From positions 1 through 16,650 of the forward strand of contig JBEKHL010000035.1 in the NCBI GenBank assembly GCA_050012295.1: a stretch of DNA of 16,650 nucleotides, given 5' to 3'. A model generated the notes under the pieces. That model worked only from the letters and a program-made list of their open reading frames with translations. It did no database searches and had not been told where the DNA came from. Source of the stretch: UBA6186 sp050012295. Its GTDB lineage: Bacteria > Pseudomonadota > Gammaproteobacteria > UBA6186 > Azoamicaceae. The translations under genes were made by a program, and so were the position numbers. The number at the start of each line of letters is the position of its first letter. Position 1 is the first letter of the stretch. Below, one piece after another: positions 14,188-16,650 of the stretch.

Positions 14188-15615
14188 ATGGATTTAAAAA
14201 AATTAATTAACAAGCAATATACTGCTGGTTTTATAACAGAAATCGAGTCTGAACAAGTCCCTAAAGGCCTAAACGAAGATATTATTAAATTAATATCTCA
14301 AAAGAAAAACGAACCAGATTTTATGTTGCAATTCAGACTAAAAGCTTATAGGCATTGGTTAACCATGAAAGAACCTGCCTGGGCAAATATTTCTTATCCA
14401 TCTATTAATTACCAAGATATTATCTATTTTTCTGCTCCAAAAACTAACCAAGCTAAAAATTTAAGTGAAATAGATCCTAAATTACTAGAAACTTACGAAA
14501 AATTAGGGATCCCTTTACATGAACGAGCAGCACTGTCTGGCATAGCAATCGATGCGGTATTCGATAGTATATCGGTCGCTACTACTTTTAAAGAAAAATT
14601 AAAAGAACATGGAGTAATTTTTTGCTCTTTTTCGGAAGCTGTACAAAATTATCCTGAATTAATAAAAAAATATTTAGGTCGCGTAGTACCTTATTCGGAT
14701 AATTTTTTTGCTTGTTTAAATGCTGCAGTGTTTACCGACGGATCGTTTTGCTATATACCTAAAGGGGTAAGATGCCCAATGGAACTATCTACTTACTTTC
14801 GTATTAATGCGCTAGCTACCGGCCAATTTGAAAGAACTTTAATAATAGCAGAACCAGATAGCCATGTTAGTTATTTAGAAGGTTGCACTGCTCCTATGCG
14901 AGACGAAAATCAATTACATGCAGCAGTCGTAGAATTAATAGCTTTAGATAACGCCCAAATAAAATACTCTACTGTACAAAATTGGTACCCAGGCGATCAA
15001 AATGGCATCGGCGGTATTTATAATTTTGTTACTAAAAGAGGGTTATGTCTTGGTAAACATTCAAAAATTTCTTGGACTCAAATTGAAACTGGTTCATCAA
15101 TTACCTGGAAATACCCAAGTGTAGTTTTACAAGGTGACTATTCTAGTGGAGAATTTTATTCTGTTGCATTAACTAATCTACACCAACAAGCGGATACTGG
15201 TACGAAGATGTTACATTTTGGTAAAAACACCTCCAGTGTAATAATTTCTAAAGGGATCTCGACTAGTTACGGCAAAAATACCTATCGTGGGCAAGTGTAC
15301 GTTGCACCAAATGCTCATAATGCTAAAAATCGCACTCAATGCGACTCGCTACTACTTAGCGATACCTGTAGTGCTCATACTTTCCCAAAAATAGAAATCA
15401 AAAATAATACCGCTAATATTGAACACGAAGCTACTACTAGTAAAATTAGCGAGGAACAATTATTTTATTGTTCTCAACGCGGCATTAATTTCGAAGATGC
15501 TATTTCTTTAATAGTAAATGGATTTTGTAAACAAGTATTTAAAAAATTACCACTAGAATTTGCAGTGGAAGCTCAAAAATTATTAGAAGTTAGTTTAGAA
15601 GGTGGCGTAGGATGA
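14188..15615 (+). CDS. sufB: Fe-S cluster assembly scaffold subunit SufB
   Basis: SufB is the main scaffold of the SufBCD complex, on which Fe-S clusters are built using sulfur from SufS. The 475-aa protein is near family length (E. coli 495). Strongly conserved blocks include AVFTDGSFCYIPKGV, ISYLEGC-type LEGCTAPM, the WYPGDQNGIGGIYNFVTKRG segment, SSITWKYPSVVLQGD, and a C-terminal half matching E. coli closely (HEATTSKISEEQLFYCSQRG, PLEFAVEAQKLL). Residues aligned with E. coli Cys405 and Glu434, needed for cluster assembly, are Cys385 (TQCDS) and Glu414 (IEHEATT); the spacing is identical. The family N-terminus makes ATG 14188 reasonable, yet no Shine-Dalgarno precedes it. The gene overlaps sufC by four bases (ATGA). 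No sufA or iscR-like gene precedes it; the left neighbour is a divergent barrel gene. Confidence 0.96.
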   Translation: MDLKKLINKQYTAGFITEIESEQVPKGLNEDIIKLISQKKNEPDFMLQFRLKAYRHWLTMKEPAWANISYPSINYQDIIYFSAPKTNQAKNLSEIDPKLLETYEKLGIPLHERAALSGIAIDAVFDSISVATTFKEKLKEHGVIFCSFSEAVQNYPELIKKYLGRVVPYSDNFFACLNAAVFTDGSFCYIPKGVRCPMELSTYFRINALATGQFERTLIIAEPDSHVSYLEGCTAPMRDENQLHAAVVELIALDNAQIKYSTVQNWYPGDQNGIGGIYNFVTKRGLCLGKHSKISWTQIETGSSITWKYPSVVLQGDYSSGEFYSVALTNLHQQADTGTKMLHFGKNTSSVIISKGISTSYGKNTYRGQVYVAPNAHNAKNRTQCDSLLLSDTCSAHTFPKIEIKNNTANIEHEATTSKISEEQLFYCSQRGINFEDAISLIVNGFCKQVFKKLPLEFAVEAQKLLEVSLEGGVG

Positions 15616-16409
15616 AAAAGCATACCAACCAGCCATTATTAGAAATTAAAGATCTAACCGTTACGTATATTAATAATTCTCAACCAGAAAAATCTGGCAA
15701 AACAATTTTAGAAGATCTAAATTTAATTATTAATTCTGGAGAAACCCATGTTATTATGGGGCCAAATGGGGCTGGCAAAAGTACTCTTGCTAATGTATTG
15801 GCCAAACATCCAGACTATAAAATTATTAATGGCTATATAAAATATTTAGGTGGAGATTTAGTAAACTATACCCCAGAACTTTGCGCCCAACAAGGTATGT
15901 TCTTAAGTTTTCAAAATCCAGTAGCAATTCCGGGCGTATCTAACATGCAATTTTTAAAAACTTCCTTAAATACTATTAAAAAATTTAAAGGGGAAAAAGC
16001 CCTAGATGCAATAGATTTCCTAAATTTAATTAAACAAAAAATAAAATCTTTAAATATTACAGAAGAATTTTTATATCGTTCTATTAACGATGATTTTTCT
16101 GGTGGAGAAAAAAAACGTAACGAAATTTTACAATTAATGTTATTACAACCTACTTTAGCTATTTTAGATGAAATAGACTCTGGTTTAGATATAGATGCGC
16201 TAAAATTAATAGCCAATAGTATAAAATCTGTTAAAACACCACATAATGCCATATTGTTAATTACTCACTACCAAAGGATCTTAAAATATATTCAACCAGA
16301 TGTAGTGCATATTTTAACTAATAAAAAAATTAGCCTATCTGGAGATCATACTCTAGCAGAAAAGCTTGAAGCCCAAGGATATAGCTGGCTACACTCGCCC
16401 CCTGTATGA
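15612..16409 (+). CDS. sufC: Fe-S cluster assembly ATPase SufC
   Basis: SufC is the ABC-type ATPase that drives conformational change in the SufBCD scaffold; it is cytosolic and not a transporter. The 265-aa product carries Walker A GPNGAGKST (50-58), the Q-loop in LSFQNPVAIPGVSN, the signature FSGGEKKRNE, Walker B LAILDEIDSGLDID, and the H-loop His in LITHYQRIL. The DE(S)DSGLDID stretch is diagnostic of SufC; the usual Ser is Ile here. The protein is about 15 residues longer than E. coli SufC (248), mostly from an insert near residues 21-31 (NNSQPEKSGK) before the first core strand. AAGG lies nine bases before the ATG, which overlaps the sufB stop. Its own stop overlaps the sufD ATG by four bases, so the operon is translationally coupled. 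Confidence 0.96.
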   Translation: MKKHTNQPLLEIKDLTVTYINNSQPEKSGKTILEDLNLIINSGETHVIMGPNGAGKSTLANVLAKHPDYKIINGYIKYLGGDLVNYTPELCAQQGMFLSFQNPVAIPGVSNMQFLKTSLNTIKKFKGEKALDAIDFLNLIKQKIKSLNITEEFLYRSINDDFSGGEKKRNEILQLMLLQPTLAILDEIDSGLDIDALKLIANSIKSVKTPHNAILLITHYQRILKYIQPDVVHILTNKKISLSGDHTLAEKLEAQGYSWLHSPPV

Positions 16410-16650
16410 ATAAAATTAATACAAAAATTTTTAACTCAAATAATAGTTTTTTAATTAATTTAAATAGTAAATTAATTAAAAAATCTAAATTTTTTGATAT
16501 AGTTCTAAATCCAGATCACCAAAATTTACAATTAAACATCTTAGATAATACTATTTTGGAAAAACCAATTTATTTAATAAATACTAAAACTAATAATTTA
16601 AATATAATTATAAATTCTGGAAAAAACAGTAAATTTACTTTAATAGACCA
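16406..16650 (+). CDS. sufD: Fe-S cluster assembly protein SufD, N-terminal fragment
   Basis: SufD pairs with SufB and helps iron enter the scaffold. The first 81 codons are present and the gene runs off the right edge with no stop. The ATG overlaps the sufC TGA (ATGA). The sequence is low in complexity and rich in Asn, Lys and Ile. The stretch KPIYLINTKTNNLNIIINSG followed by KNSKFTLID fits the SufD beta-helix entry (PIxLxxxx ... RNxIxxxxxSxxTLIE). In typical SufD proteins this block lies after roughly 120-150 residues of helical N-terminal domain; here it comes by about residue 52-80, so the N-terminal domain seems strongly shortened. The identification rests on this match plus the sufBCD order. 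Confidence 0.82.
   Translation, partial: MNKINTKIFNSNNSFLINLNSKLIKKSKFFDIVLNPDHQNLQLNILDNTILEKPIYLINTKTNNLNIIINSGKNSKFTLID

Noticed and set aside
15911..16252. Minus-strand open frame opposite sufC
   Set aside because: It mirrors the SufC signature and Walker B region, with no independent support.

Overview
The window is a 16.65 kb, strongly AT-rich piece of a Gram-negative bacterial chromosome (roughly 30% GC by eye). It looks gammaproteobacterial. The leftward gene order leuS-lptE-holA is the order known from Escherichia coli and relatives. The window also encodes topoisomerase IV, an LPS-assembly lipoprotein and two outer-membrane beta-barrels. The low GC, Asn/Lys/Ile-rich proteins, Sel1-repeat protein and opacity-like barrels suggest a host-associated lineage (Legionellales- or Francisella-like). 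That placement is inference; no species is claimed.

Layout. Positions 1-3133 (minus) hold leuS, lptE and the start of holA as one tight operon. Positions 3226-4284 (plus) hold tsaD, divergent from leuS. Positions 4304-6336 (minus) hold a two-gene unit: an unrecognised Pro/Gly-rich protein with hydrophobic glycine-rich segments, then a membrane-anchored Sel1-repeat protein whose ATG overlaps the upstream TAA. Positions 6557-8251 (plus) hold a 564-aa protein with a degenerate PilZ-like domain near its C-terminus. Positions 8238-12449 (minus) hold parE-parC (topoisomerase IV). Positions 12491-14054 (minus) hold two tandem paralogous beta-barrel proteins. Positions 14188-16650 (plus) hold sufB-sufC-sufD (Fe-S assembly), with sufD cut by the window edge.

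Most genes are housekeeping: leucyl-tRNA charging, the tRNA t6A modification, LPS transport, the replication clamp loader, decatenation and Fe-S biogenesis. The accessory content is the 4304-6336 pair, the PilZ-like protein and the barrel pair. No intergenic stretch exceeds 300 bases; the longest are 6337-6556 and 13136-13340, both described below. I see no tRNA, rRNA, insertion sequence, CRISPR array or prophage gene.

Points most worth a second look are: the coupled unit at 4304-6336 as a possible effector/partner pair; Met at the quinolone-contact Ser position of ParC; a parE start (TTG) directly behind the U-tract of a terminator; a perfect 12-bp hairpin between the barrel genes; and three rightward genes that lack Shine-Dalgarno sequences and have -10-like boxes against their ATGs.
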